33,144 bases of DNA from an uncultured Methanobrevibacter sp. (lineage in GTDB: Archaea; Methanobacteriota; Methanobacteria; Methanobacteriales; Methanobacteriaceae): NCBI GenBank assembly GCA_900314635.1, contig OMVY01000015.1, positions 1 through 33,144 on the forward strand, read 5' to 3'. Position 1 is the stretch's first letter, and every line of letters starts with the position of its first letter. Under the pieces are notes generated by a model, which was not told the DNA's origin, searched no databases, and saw only the letters and a program-made list of their open reading frames with translations. Shown piece after piece: positions 18,345 through 26,558 of this stretch. The translations under genes and the position numbers were made by a program.

Positions 18345-18671
18345 ATGGAATTTTGCAAGAATTGTGGCGCTATGCTTCTTCCAAATACTGAAGTTTGTGG
18401 CAACTGTGGAGAGAAAGTAACTTCAGAAGAGATAGACAAGATCAAGGAAGAATACAAGCAGGAACTAAATGATACAGAGCTCAATTCTAAAGAAGCAGTT
18501 GTTGATAAAGGCGAAGAAATCAACACCCTTCCTACAATAAAAATAACTTGTCCCGAATGTGGATATAATACTGCAGGATGGTGGCTGCGTCAAACCCGAA
18601 GTGCCGATGAGGCAGAAACTAGATTCTACAAGTGCCTTGACTGTGGTCACACTTGGAGAGAATATGATTAA
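18345..18671 (+). CDS. tfs: Transcription factor S (TFS)
   Basis: TFS (108 residues) stimulates RNA cleavage by stalled archaeal RNA polymerase, as TFIIS does. The N-terminal zinc ribbon has CxxC pairs at Cys4/7 and Cys18/21. The C-terminal ribbon has Cys69/72 and Cys97/100 around the TFIIS signature QTRSADEAETRFYKC, with the catalytic acidic pair Asp88-Glu89. The middle (about 27-60) is a charged linker. The ATG follows GGTGG. The protein is full length, and the acidic pair indicates an active cleavage factor rather than an inhibitory paralogue. Confidence 0.96.
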   Translation: MEFCKNCGAMLLPNTEVCGNCGEKVTSEEIDKIKEEYKQELNDTELNSKEAVVDKGEEINTLPTIKITCPECGYNTAGWWLRQTRSADEAETRFYKCLDCGHTWREYD

Positions 18672-18676
18672 TTAAT

Positions 18677-18702
18677 CCTTTACAAATAAAGGGCATTTTT
18701 TA
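18677..18702 (+). terminator. Hairpin terminator after tfs
   Basis: CCTTT (18677-18681) and AAAGG (18688-18692) form a short stem with a 6-base loop, followed by GC and a run of T. It lies just after the tfs stop codon. Confidence 0.5.
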
Positions 18703-18795
18703 AGTATTTTTTAAAATTCATACTTGACAAATTAAATTTTTGTAATTCGGGGTTTGAAATTACAAAAAAAGATTATAATTTAAAGGTAGATGGAA

Positions 18796-20388
18796 ATGTC
18801 TAATTCTAATAAAGATAATTTAGAGGATGCGGCGGAATCTGCTTCCAAGTTAAATGAGGATGTTAAACCATCCAAATTTAATAAAACCAAATCAATTTCA
18901 GAAGTTTTCAGTAAACTGGAGCTCTCTGAAGATTTAGAAGAGGATTCAGTTGGGGATATCGCCCCTGCTAATGATGATTCCGTAATCATTCCCCTTCATG
19001 ATGAAGCTGAAGAGGAGGATATCGTCTTTATTCGCGATGAGGATGATGAAATCATCCCTATTCACAATGAATATGGCGCAGAAGAGGCATACTCTAATGA
19101 AATAAGCGAGGGCGGTCTTATTTTAAATCCTGTCGATGATGACCCTCTGGACGAATCAGATGTGGATGAGATTGAAAATACGGAGGATTCTCTGAATCTC
19201 AAATCTGATGAAAACGATGACAGTGATGCTATTTCCGATGAAATAGTTCCTGAACTATTTAAGAAAGATGATGATGGAGATATTTCCGACGAAAAGATTC
19301 CAGAATTATCCAATGATATTGAAGAAGAAAGTTCAAATCAGGCATTGGATGATGAGAAATTGGAAAATACCAAACCTTCTTCACAAGGAGTCATAATCAA
19401 TTCGAATACCGATGAGGATGAAGATTCTAAAACCGTTGACTCATCATTCATATTTTCCGGTATTGGTTTTGTTGTCGGACTTGTAATTTTCATTTTTGGT
19501 TTAATTCATTACACTACAGCTTCTGACAGGGTTGTAGACAATGTTTTATCTGGTGAAACAGCTGGAATGGCTGTGATGATAATCATAATAGGCTTGATTA
19601 TTCTTGCATTCAGTGTTATATCATTCATTTCTTCAAGAAAGTCTTCAAGGTTCATGGATGCATTCAGTGATATAAGGAGCATAGATTATGACGAAATCAA
19701 GAACGATACTTTCTCTCGTGATGATTTCGAATCTGCATTTACCAATGTCTTTAAAAGGGATAATACGGAAAATGAAGATGATGAAACTCCTGTAAAAAAT
19801 GAATCTGAAGGTTCTGCTGAAGCATCAATTGGCTCTTTGATTGGAAGTCTTAGAAAAGGAAGATCTTCAAAAAGCAATGATTCAGGCCAATCAGATGAAA
19901 ACACACAAAACTCTTCTTCTAGCAAATTTAAATCAGCGGATGATTTTGATTCATATATCGAGCCTATCCATATGGAATCAAGTGCTCAAGACACTATTTT
20001 TAATAATTCCGACGCCAAGGATGAACCTGTTGATGATTCAGACATAGATTTTAATGATTTAGATGATGGTTCTTCAGATGATGATTTTGGTGCTGGTAGT
20101 TCTTTAGATGCTGATTTTGGAGCTGAAGATTCTACAATTGAGCCAGTTGGGGATGCAAATGCCGAATCAATCGAGGATATCGGCATTAAATCCAGAGTCG
20201 TTGATGAAGATGCCGGTTTTGAAGTATTTGTTCCGGATTCCGACTCAGATAGTATTGATGTGGATGCTATCAAAGCAGATTCCATTCATAAATTCAAGAA
20301 ATCATTAAACCTTGATGATATTTTGGATGATGGAAAAGGAAATGATATGTCTTCTGATGTTGAAAATAGCAATGAAGATAATAATTAA
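18796..20388 (+). CDS. Acidic two-helix membrane protein, function unknown
   Basis: I do not recognise this protein (530 residues from this start). It has three parts: an acidic, Asp/Glu/Ser-rich N-terminal region (about 1-215), two hydrophobic helices (about 217-238 and 256-280) joined by a short loop, and a second acidic Ser/Asp-rich region (about 290-530). Repeated elements include EIVPEL/KIPEL and DDDFGAGSSLDADFGAE. With two helices, both acidic tails should be on the same side of the membrane; no signal peptide is seen. I chose the second ATG (18796) because AGGT lies 8 bases upstream; an in-frame ATG at 18790 is too close to that site. It sits between tfs and pcn. No enzyme motif or zinc finger is visible. 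Confidence 0.8.
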   Translation: MSNSNKDNLEDAAESASKLNEDVKPSKFNKTKSISEVFSKLELSEDLEEDSVGDIAPANDDSVIIPLHDEAEEEDIVFIRDEDDEIIPIHNEYGAEEAYSNEISEGGLILNPVDDDPLDESDVDEIENTEDSLNLKSDENDDSDAISDEIVPELFKKDDDGDISDEKIPELSNDIEEESSNQALDDEKLENTKPSSQGVIINSNTDEDEDSKTVDSSFIFSGIGFVVGLVIFIFGLIHYTTASDRVVDNVLSGETAGMAVMIIIIGLIILAFSVISFISSRKSSRFMDAFSDIRSIDYDEIKNDTFSRDDFESAFTNVFKRDNTENEDDETPVKNESEGSAEASIGSLIGSLRKGRSSKSNDSGQSDENTQNSSSSKFKSADDFDSYIEPIHMESSAQDTIFNNSDAKDEPVDDSDIDFNDLDDGSSDDDFGAGSSLDADFGAEDSTIEPVGDANAESIEDIGIKSRVVDEDAGFEVFVPDSDSDSIDVDAIKADSIHKFKKSLNLDDILDDGKGNDMSSDVENSNEDNN

Positions 20389-20469
20389 ACTTATTGCAAG
20401 ATTTTAAAAAAATTTAATTAATTTGAAAATAAATTAATTAAATGATTATTTTTTTTAAGAGATGATATG

Positions 20470-20736
20470 ATGGCTGATTCCGATTTGGAAGATAAGTATT
20501 CTAAATACAACTTTGATGATGATGAGGAGGATTTGGAGGATAAGTACTCTAAATTTAATTTTGATGATGATGAAGAGGGGGAGGCTCCTGAAGAATCCGA
20601 ATCAAAAACTTATAAAAGACCGACTTCAGAAGAATTGGAAGCTTCTAGAAATAGAATTATTGAAGGAACCGGTTTTGATATGAGATTTAGAAAAAAGAAA
20701 AAACGACGAGTTAAAAAATCTAGAAAAAAAGTTTAA
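20470..20736 (+). CDS. Small acidic-basic protein with duplicated 16-residue unit
   Basis: I do not recognise this protein (88 residues). It opens with two copies of DLEDKYSKxNFDDDEE, encoded by a 48-base tandem repeat beginning at 20482 and 20530. A mid-section PTSEELEASRNRIIEGTGFDMRF may fold as a helix. The last 17 residues are almost all Lys/Arg, so the tail could bind nucleic acid or an acidic partner. GAGATGAT lies immediately upstream; ATG codons at 20467 and 20470 are both in frame and I took the second for spacing. It lies between the acidic membrane protein and pcn. Confidence 0.75.
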   Translation: MADSDLEDKYSKYNFDDDEEDLEDKYSKFNFDDDEEGEAPEESESKTYKRPTSEELEASRNRIIEGTGFDMRFRKKKKRRVKKSRKKV

Positions 20737-21036
20737 TTTTTTCCATTTTCTTTTTTATTTATCTGATCTTAGTTTTTTATTAAATTTTTAATCTATTTTA
20801 TTCACTACTTTTCCCACTTATTTTTTATATTTTCCTCTTGTTTTTTCTATCAAATTATTTGTTTGCTAAACATAAAACAATATTTTGTATAAATTTATTA
20901 ATGATGAATTACTAAAAATTAATTATAATCAAATATGTTAAAATGCTGAATCTGATTAACATATTTTTAAAAAATTATGATATAATTGATTTTTATATTA
21001 TAAATTATCCTTAAATATATCAAGAGTTGATAATTA
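20737..21036. promoter_or_regulatory. pcn upstream region with 11-base inverted repeat
   Basis: No gene was found in this 300-base spacer. AAATATGTTAA (20931-20941) and TTAACATATTT (20956-20966) form a perfect 11-base inverted repeat with a 14-base spacer. A TATA-like stretch TTTTATATTATAAA follows at 20991-21004, and GAGTTGAT, one mismatch from GAGGTGAT, lies at 21023-21030 before the pcn ATG. The inverted repeat is placed where a regulator could act on pcn transcription. Confidence 0.5.
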
Positions 21037-21771
21037 ATGTTTAAAGCAGAATTAAGTAATCCAAACATCTTAAAAACCAGTTTTGATGCTATTTCTTCAA
21101 TCGTTGATGAAGTGCAGATCCAAACTGATAGTGAAGGCTTTCGTTTAGATGCCTTAGATCGTAGTCACATTACTTTTGTTCATTTAGAATTAAAATCCAG
21201 TTTATTTGATGAGTTTGTCTGTGATGAACCTGAAAAGATCAATATCGATACTGATGAATTCATGAAAGTATTGAAACGTTCCAAATCCACTGACAGAGTC
21301 ATAATGTCATTGGATGAGGGAAACTTCATCATCACCTTTGAAGGCGAAGCTAAGAGAACCTTTAAAATTAGATTAATCGATATTGAATACGAGTCTCCAA
21401 CTCCTCCTCAATTGAACAGTCCTACAAAATTCGAGATTCCATTTAATCTCTTAAAAGATTCCATTCAGGACATGGACTTGTTTTCCGACAAGATTACCTT
21501 AATGGTTGATTCTGAAAAATTCAGAGCATCAGCTGAAGGAGAATTCGGAGATGCAAATATTGAATACATACACGGTGAAAAAATAGACACAGAAGCTAAA
21601 TCAGTATTTTCACTGGAAAAAATCAGAGAAATGCTCAAAGCAGATAAATTCTCTGAAATGGCCATCATTAACCTTGGAACCGACATTCCATTATATCTGA
21701 CCCTCAGAAGGGTTGATGGTGAAGGAGAGCTCAGCTTCCTGCTGGCTCCAAGAATCGAATCTGAAGATTAG
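21037..21771 (+). CDS. pcn: DNA sliding clamp PCNA
   Basis: PCNA (244 residues) forms a ring on DNA that tethers DNA polymerase and repair enzymes. The length is typical. Features include the N-terminal [19 protein letters not shown], the [17 protein letters not shown] strand-helix (about 37-53), an interdomain stretch near residues 117-133, and the C-terminal LAPRIESED. It carries a GAGTTGAT ribosome site and a strong hairpin terminator downstream, so it may have its own transcript. GINS follows after 120 bases, which fits replication-factor clustering. Confidence 0.97.
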   Translation: MFKAELSNPNILKTSFDAISSIVDEVQIQTDSEGFRLDALDRSHITFVHLELKSSLFDEFVCDEPEKINIDTDEFMKVLKRSKSTDRVIMSLDEGNFIITFEGEAKRTFKIRLIDIEYESPTPPQLNSPTKFEIPFNLLKDSIQDMDLFSDKITLMVDSEKFRASAEGEFGDANIEYIHGEKIDTEAKSVFSLEKIREMLKADKFSEMAIINLGTDIPLYLTLRRVDGEGELSFLLAPRIESED

Positions 21772-21780
21772 ATTTAGTTT

Positions 21781-21820
21781 ATTAATAGAAATTCATTTTC
21801 TATTAATTCCTTATTTTTTT
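21781..21820 (+). terminator. Strong hairpin terminator after pcn
   Basis: ATTAATAGAAA (21781-21791) and TTTCTATTAAT (21797-21807) form a perfect 11-pair stem with a 5-base loop, followed by TTCC and a T run to about 21820. It lies 9 bases after the pcn stop codon. Confidence 0.75.
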
Positions 21821-21891
21821 ACTCAAATTTAAAGATAAATTTTATCAATTCACACCTTTGGAATTAAACATTTTTTTATAAGTTGATTATT

Positions 21892-23160
21892 ATGGAAAGA
21901 GATTTTTATAAGACATTGCGCAAAGTTCAAAAAGCGGAACGTAATAATAAAGGCTCCCTGTCAAGAGTGGGGGACGACTTTTATAAAAAAATGTATTCCT
22001 ATATTAAAGAATTGGAGCATTCCATTCAAAACAATCCTTTTTCTAATGAAGAGCATAATCTTTTAAAGAATTCCCAAATAGTAGCTGCTGAAATCTGCCA
22101 GTGGAGGGAGAAGAAGATAAGCGACAGTGCCATATCAAATATTCAAAGGTCCTACATACTCTTTTCAAAAGACAGGCCACAATTCGACATGGTTGACACT
22201 ACTCCATTGAATCTCACTCCCGAAGAAGAAATACTCTATTATTCATTGATGGACACCTTGAAAGAGCACAGGTCTCGAATCTCCCTTGACAAATATGCAG
22301 AAGAACATCCTGGAGATATGTATTCCGATTCAGAAGATGAGGAGCCTATTGATTATCCTGACAGCGGAGATTCCGTTGATGATTCCGAATTATCTGATGA
22401 CCAAGATGATGATATTACCATATTCTCTGCAGATGACGAGGATGACTATGACTACAGCAATGAAGACCCTTATATCTTTGCTGCTGGAGGAGATTCTTCT
22501 GCCGATGACCAGTTTGATGAGGTTTCAAAAAGGTTTAATCAAATCAAGAACGCCAAAGTGATTGATGATGAGAAATACGAGCCTATTGAGAAGCAGATAG
22601 CTGATCAAAAGATTTCCAGGGCCAAAGAGGAGGATGCTTTTAATTCACCTTTCCAAAGGAGGGGCTCTCAAGCAGATGATGCGTCAGGTCTTAATGAGGA
22701 TATTGATTCCAGTTTGCCGGATGATGAAACAGGTCTTAGTCATGGTGCTGGCTCCAGTTTGCCGGATGATGAATTTGACGTTAATCTGAATGAAGAGGAT
22801 TCATTTCCAAACATCGACCCGTTTTCTCAAGATGAGGAATTCAATTTCCCAAACCCTTTTGATGAGCAGTTTTCCAATCCTGATGTGGTTGCCAATGATC
22901 ATGAGGATGACTATAATCAGATAAATGCGGATTTGGATAGGATCAATGCCGACTTGGACAAGCTGTCTTCAGAGATTCCAACTGGAAAAAAGGAAAAAGT
23001 TGAAAAGATAGCCGTGAAGATTAATGAAAAAATAAATTCAATCATTGGAGTTGATGAGAAGATTTACGGTCCGTTCGCTCCTGAAGATGTCGTGATTCTG
23101 CCTAAACTCAATGCAGATATTTTAATCGATAAAAATAAGGCAAAACTGGTTGATATTTAA
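21892..23160 (+). CDS. gins51: GINS complex subunit (Gins51-like) with acidic insertion
   Basis: Archaeal GINS joins MCM and the Cdc45/GAN homologue in the replicative helicase. The N-terminal part (about 1-135) has the helical GINS A-domain pattern, with ERDFYKTLRKVQKAERN, DDFYKKMYSYIKELE and EICQWREKKISDSAIS. The C-terminal 40 residues (about 382-422) are a small beta domain with IYGPFAPEDVVILPKLNADIL, typical of the GINS B domain. Between them, about 140-345 is Asp/Glu/Ser-rich and of low complexity, with a 45-base repeat (copies at 22708 and 22753) and the heptads INADLDR/INADLDK. At 422 residues it is about twice the usual length. The ATG at 21892 was preferred over an in-frame TTG at 21883; no clear ribosome site is seen. 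Adjacency to pcn supports the call. Confidence 0.8.
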   Translation: MERDFYKTLRKVQKAERNNKGSLSRVGDDFYKKMYSYIKELEHSIQNNPFSNEEHNLLKNSQIVAAEICQWREKKISDSAISNIQRSYILFSKDRPQFDMVDTTPLNLTPEEEILYYSLMDTLKEHRSRISLDKYAEEHPGDMYSDSEDEEPIDYPDSGDSVDDSELSDDQDDDITIFSADDEDDYDYSNEDPYIFAAGGDSSADDQFDEVSKRFNQIKNAKVIDDEKYEPIEKQIADQKISRAKEEDAFNSPFQRRGSQADDASGLNEDIDSSLPDDETGLSHGAGSSLPDDEFDVNLNEEDSFPNIDPFSQDEEFNFPNPFDEQFSNPDVVANDHEDDYNQINADLDRINADLDKLSSEIPTGKKEKVEKIAVKINEKINSIIGVDEKIYGPFAPEDVVILPKLNADILIDKNKAKLVDI

Positions 23161-23172
23161 TAGATAATCTCT

Positions 23173-23195
23173 CAATTTTTTTAATTGTCTTTTTG
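23173..23195 (+). terminator. Weak hairpin terminator after GINS
   Basis: CAATT (23173-23177) and AATTG (23183-23187) form a 5-pair stem followed by TCTTTTT. It lies 12 bases after the GINS stop codon. Confidence 0.4.
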
Positions 23196-23292
23196 ATACA
23201 AAAAATTTTTTATATTTTTTTTTTACATTAGATGTTTTTAGGTTAATTGAAAATTATTTTTTCATTATAGAAAACAGCTATTTTTACAAAGA

Positions 23293-23461
23293 TTTAAATA
23301 TACCTATTAAACAAATATAATTAATGTATCTATTATTATAATATGATATTTTTCTTGTTTTTAAAATACTATTTTTAATTTTAGATTGTTTTTCATTCAT
23401 TGAATCATAGCTAATGCTATGTTTTATAAATTGATTATAGTTGGAAAATATCAAATAGGTG
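23293..23461 (+). promoter_or_regulatory. Promoter region of the rpl44e operon
   Basis: There are two TATA-like elements: TTTAAATATA at 23293-23302 and TTTATAAA near 23422-23430. A perfect palindromic pair CATAGC-TAAT-GCTATG (23406-23421) abuts the second one, where an operator would sit. The second TATA predicts a start near 23450, just before the duplicated leader element. Use of the first would give a leader of nearly 300 bases. No gene was seen between 23161 and 23612. Confidence 0.45.
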
Positions 23462-23561
23462 CCTCAAGCTCGTGGGAAACTTAAACGGTTCTTATTGGTT
23501 TGTAGAATTATCCTCATGCGACTAGGAAACCTAAACAGTTCCTTGTGGTCTGTTGTAATCA
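23462..23561 (+). ncRNA. Duplicated 50-base structured leader element upstream of rpl44e
   Basis: Two 50-base units follow each other directly (23462-23511 and 23512-23561) and match at 34 of 50 positions. In unit two, TAGG-AAA-CCTA can form one hairpin and AACAG/CTGTT a second. In unit one the same positions read TGGG-AAA-CTTA and AACGG/TTGTA, where pairing is largely kept by G-U wobbles. That pattern suggests a conserved RNA fold rather than chance. The region is more GC-rich than the surrounding spacer and sits just after a predicted promoter. It could be a leader that senses a ribosomal protein, or a separate small RNA. Confidence 0.5.
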
Positions 23562-23612
23562 ATTATTATATGATCTGTCGAAATGGAGTTGGCAGATTTT
23601 AGAGGTGAAAAT

Positions 23613-23888
23613 ATGAAAATGCCTAAAGAAAAAAGAACTTACTGTCCACATTGTAAGAAACATACAATACATGAAGTGCACACTGCTAAAAGACGAAAAG
23701 CTAGTGAATTAAAATGGGGTCAAAGACAATTTAGACGTGTAACCGCTGGTTACAGAGGTTACCCAAGACCATTACCTGGTGGAAATAAACCAGTTAAGAA
23801 GTTAGACTTAAGATACAAATGCAAAGAATGTGGAAAATCCCACATCAGAAAGTCTTTCAGAGTAGGAAAACCTGAATGGGTATCATAG
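23613..23888 (+). CDS. rpl44e: Ribosomal protein L44e (eL42)
   Basis: This is a zinc-binding protein of the large ribosomal subunit (91 residues) that lies near the E site. The archaeal signature is intact: [16 protein letters not shown], the [20 protein letters not shown] stretch, and the C-terminal CKECG pair that completes the zinc site. I chose the ATG at 23613 because GAGGTG (23602-23607) is 5 bases upstream; an in-frame ATG at 23583 lacks a ribosome site. S27e follows after 13 bases, so the two are one operon. Confidence 0.97.
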   Translation: MKMPKEKRTYCPHCKKHTIHEVHTAKRRKASELKWGQRQFRRVTAGYRGYPRPLPGGNKPVKKLDLRYKCKECGKSHIRKSFRVGKPEWVS

Positions 23889-23901
23889 ATAGGTGGTTTA
23901 T

Positions 23902-24081
23902 ATGGCTAGTAATGGTAGAGGAAACTTTTTAAGAGTAAAATGTTTAGATTGTGACAACGAACAAATCATCTTCGATCGTGCAGCTTCTGATGTAAAATGT
24001 ATCATCTGTGGTAAAACCATTGTTAAATCCCGTGGTGGAAAAGCTAAGATCATGGCTCACATCGATGAAGTTTTAGATTAA
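23902..24081 (+). CDS. rps27e: Ribosomal protein S27e (eS27)
   Basis: This small-subunit ribosomal protein (59 residues) has a zinc finger formed by CLDC (14-17) and CIIC (33-36). The sequence [19 protein letters not shown] and the [13 protein letters not shown] tail are typical for archaea. AGGTGG (23891-23896) ends 5 bases before the ATG, so a GTG at 23893 inside that site is not the start. It is co-transcribed with rpl44e. Confidence 0.96.
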   Translation: MASNGRGNFLRVKCLDCDNEQIIFDRAASDVKCIICGKTIVKSRGGKAKIMAHIDEVLD

Positions 24082-24234
24082 ATTTATAGCTATTAATTTA
24101 GTTGGTTTGAATTTTTAGATTCAATTAATGAATGCTTAAAAGAAAGATAAAGTTTTTTTACTATTTTTAAGTGTTTATTTTTTCATTTTAAGTTTTTTTA
24201 TTAATTGAAATCTGATTTTATTTTGGTGTTTTAA

Positions 24235-25017
24235 TTGGTAAGAAAAAGTCAAGAATGGCCAGATGAAGGAGAACTTATCGTAGGAACCGTATACAAGGTT
24301 CTTAACTATGGTGCTTTTGCCAAATTGGAAGAATATGAAGGCAAGGAAGCATTCATCCATATTTCTGAAGTTTCTTCTGGTTGGGTTAAGAATATTAGAG
24401 ATTATGTAAGAGAGAATCAAAAAATCGTTGCTCGTGTTTTAAGAGTTAATCCTAAAAAAGGTCATGTTGATGCTTCTTTAAAAAGAATCAGAGAAGACCA
24501 AAGGACTAAGAAAATCCAGCAGTGGAAAATTGAGCAAAAAGCTGAAAAATTCCTTGAACTTGCGGCTAAATCTTTAGACAAGGATTTGGACACTGCTTAT
24601 GATGAAGTAGGTTATGAACTGATGGATATTTTCGGAGATATCTACGGTGCATTTGAAAGTTCTGCTGAAGAAGGGGCTGAAACACTTACTGAGGAAGGAA
24701 TCAGTCAGGAATGGGCTGATGCAATTACCGATGTGGCTGTTAGAAACATCCAGCCTCCTGAAGTGCATATCACTGGATATGTGGATATCAAGAATTACCT
24801 GCCTAATGGAGTGGAAGTCATCAAGGAAGCTCTCATGGCAGCTGAAGATGAGAATATTGAAGTTCAATGCGTTGGAGCACCTCGTTACAGAATCACTGTA
24901 ACTTCTTCTGATTATCTTATTGCTGAAAAGCAATTGAAACAAGCAGCTGAAAAAGCTATAGGGATAGTCGTTGATGCTGGAGGAAAAGGTGAATTCTTCC
25001 GCGAAATTGAGAACTAA
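24235..25017 (+). CDS. eif2a: Translation initiation factor 2 subunit alpha (aIF2-alpha)
   Basis: This is the alpha subunit of archaeal initiation factor 2 (260 residues), which helps place initiator tRNA on the ribosome. The N-terminal S1 domain (about 10-85) has [43 protein letters not shown] in outline, followed by a helical domain and a C-terminal alpha-beta domain ending in [15 protein letters not shown]. The start codon is TTG: GGTG at 24225-24228 is spaced correctly, and it gives the standard archaeal opening [14 protein letters not shown]. The neighbours S27e and Nop10 match the common archaeal gene order. Confidence 0.97.
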   Translation: MVRKSQEWPDEGELIVGTVYKVLNYGAFAKLEEYEGKEAFIHISEVSSGWVKNIRDYVRENQKIVARVLRVNPKKGHVDASLKRIREDQRTKKIQQWKIEQKAEKFLELAAKSLDKDLDTAYDEVGYELMDIFGDIYGAFESSAEEGAETLTEEGISQEWADAITDVAVRNIQPPEVHITGYVDIKNYLPNGVEVIKEALMAAEDENIEVQCVGAPRYRITVTSSDYLIAEKQLKQAAEKAIGIVVDAGGKGEFFREIEN

Positions 25018-25046
25018 CTCTCTTTGAAAACAATTAGTGAATTTCG

Positions 25047-25217
25047 ATGAAAATGAAAATGCGCAAGTGTCCTGTCTGCTATATCTACACTCTTGAAGAC
25101 AAATGTCCTAAATGCGGCGGGGATTTGAAGGTGATTTATCCTCCAAAGTATTCTATTGAGGACAAATACGGAAAATATCGCAGGCAATTGAAAAAAGAGA
25201 TGCTTAATAAGGAATGA
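25047..25217 (+). CDS. nop10: Ribosome biogenesis protein Nop10
   Basis: Nop10 (56 residues) is a core protein of archaeal H/ACA RNPs, which guide pseudouridylation of rRNA. The zinc ribbon is clear: CPVC (8-11) and CPKC (20-23). It is followed by the diagnostic PPKYSIEDKYGKYRRQLKKE tail, which binds Cbf5. Three ATG codons in a row of alternating Met-Lys are possible starts; I took the first because GTGA at 25037-25040 is spaced 6 bases from it. It begins 29 bases after the aIF2-alpha stop codon. Confidence 0.95.
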   Translation: MKMKMRKCPVCYIYTLEDKCPKCGGDLKVIYPPKYSIEDKYGKYRRQLKKEMLNKE

Positions 25218-25248
25218 ATCGTTTTATTAACTAGTGATTTGGAGTATT

Positions 25249-25325
25249 TGATTTAAATCATTTGAAGTAGATTAGAATATTGATTTTAAATCATTTTTTA
25301 GCGTTAAAGTATTGATTTTAAATCA
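25249..25325. repeat. Three near-palindromic motifs at about 32-base spacing upstream of the PAC2 gene
   Basis: TGATTTAAATCA (25249-25260), TGATTTTAAATCA (25281-25293) and TGATTTTAAATCA (25313-25325) begin exactly 32 bases apart. Each is preceded by TATT and followed by T-rich DNA. The first is a perfect palindrome. A spacing of about three helical turns places them on the same DNA face, as in an operator array, but a simple tandem duplication is equally possible. Confidence 0.7.
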
Positions 25326-25397
25326 TCATTTAACTAGATTTAAGTATTCCATTTGCTAGTTGCTTTTTTTATTTATTAATTTTATGAGGTTATTTTT

Positions 25398-26177
25398 ATG
25401 AGAACAACTCAATTTAAAGTACTGGAAGAAGTCTCTTTAAACAATCCAATTTTTATAGAAGGACTTCCTGGTGTTGGTCATGTAGGAAAGCTTGCAGTTG
25501 ACCATATGGTTGATGAGCTGGAAGCTACCAAATTTGTGGAAATATACTCTTCCGCATTTCCTCCTCAGGTATATGTTGGTGAAAACGGCATAATCGAAGA
25601 CATGAAAAATGAGCTCTATTACTACAAAACCGAAGATGAGGATGCTAATGACTTTATTTTCCTTGTAGGCAATTGCCAGGCATTGGATACCGACCGCCAA
25701 TACGAGCTTTGCGGTTCAATTCTTGATTTGGTTGAAAGCAAGGGAGCTAGAAAAATCTTCACTGTCGGCGGATTTCCAACAGGTCAGCAAGTTGAAGGCG
25801 ACCGTGTATTATCCGCGGCTACTGATGAGGAAACCATTGAAATGCTTAAGGAAGCAGATATCACTATCAGATCTGCTGATGGTGGCATAGTTGGTGCTTC
25901 AGGATTGTTCCTAGCTTTAGGAAGACTTCGCGGAATGTCCGGCGCATGCGTGATGGGCAAGACTCCAGGATATTTCATTGATGCCGAAGCTGCAGAGGAG
26001 GTTCTAGTCAAGCTCAATCAGCTCACAGGTCTTGAAGTCAGCACTGAAGAACTGGAGCAAAGGGCTGAGGAAACCCGCCAGATGATTCTCAAGGCTCAGC
26101 AGATGGAGCAGGAAATGATGAACCGCGCCATGGCTCAGCAGCAGCAATCCCAAGAAGACCTTAGATATATCGGATGA
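25398..26177 (+). CDS. PAC2-family protein (proteasome assembly chaperone-like)
   Basis: This protein (259 residues) belongs to the archaeal PAC2/COG2047 ATP-grasp-neighbour family, related to eukaryotic proteasome assembly chaperones. Key features are IFIEGLPGVGHVGKLAVDHMVDEL near the N-terminus, IFLVGNCQALD near residue 95, FTVGGFPTGQ near 140, and a long C-terminal Glu/Gln/Met-rich helix (about 210-259) that is probably coiled coil. The biochemical role is not established for most members. The ATG has GAGGT upstream. It follows nop10 after 180 bases, as in other methanogens by recall. Confidence 0.9.
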   Translation: MRTTQFKVLEEVSLNNPIFIEGLPGVGHVGKLAVDHMVDELEATKFVEIYSSAFPPQVYVGENGIIEDMKNELYYYKTEDEDANDFIFLVGNCQALDTDRQYELCGSILDLVESKGARKIFTVGGFPTGQQVEGDRVLSAATDEETIEMLKEADITIRSADGGIVGASGLFLALGRLRGMSGACVMGKTPGYFIDAEAAEEVLVKLNQLTGLEVSTEELEQRAEETRQMILKAQQMEQEMMNRAMAQQQQSQEDLRYIG

Positions 26178-26558
26178 TTATTTAGGCTTTTAAATAATTA
26201 ATTTTTTTATAAAAATAATTTTTTCTAATTCTTTTTTAATTTTTTTAATTTTTTCTATTTTTTCTCTAATCTTTTTTTTAATTTTTTCTAATTCTTTTCT
26301 AATTTTTTTAATTTTTTCTATTTTTTCTCTAATCTTTTTTTTTAATTTTTTCTAATCTTTTCTAATTTTTTTAATTTTTCTCTAATTATTATTCTATTTT
26401 TTTCACTTTTCCCATATGAAAAATTAAATATAATAAGAAAAGGAAATACTTATGTATTGATAAAATTGTGGTATTTCACAATCAATATTAAAATATTATT
26501 TAATAATGTTTAACAAGAATAATCAATTAATTAACTTATACTTATTAGGAATGATATC
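26178..26558. repeat. T-rich spacer with 63-64 base tandem repeat, and ychF upstream region
   Basis: A unit that begins AATTTTTTCTAATTCTTTT starts at 26217, 26280 and 26344, with periods 63 and 64. The third copy is incomplete and ends near 26390. On the plus strand it is almost pure T with scattered A and C, and probably stops transcription from the PAC2 gene. After the repeat, an inverted repeat ATTGTG-GTATTT-CACAAT (26465-26482) lies about 75 bases before the ychF start. No gene was found. Confidence 0.75.

Noticed and set aside
23462-23561. tRNA or C/D box RNA in the rpl44e leader
   Set aside because: No cloverleaf, T-loop or C and D box sequences can be found; kept only as an unclassified structured element.
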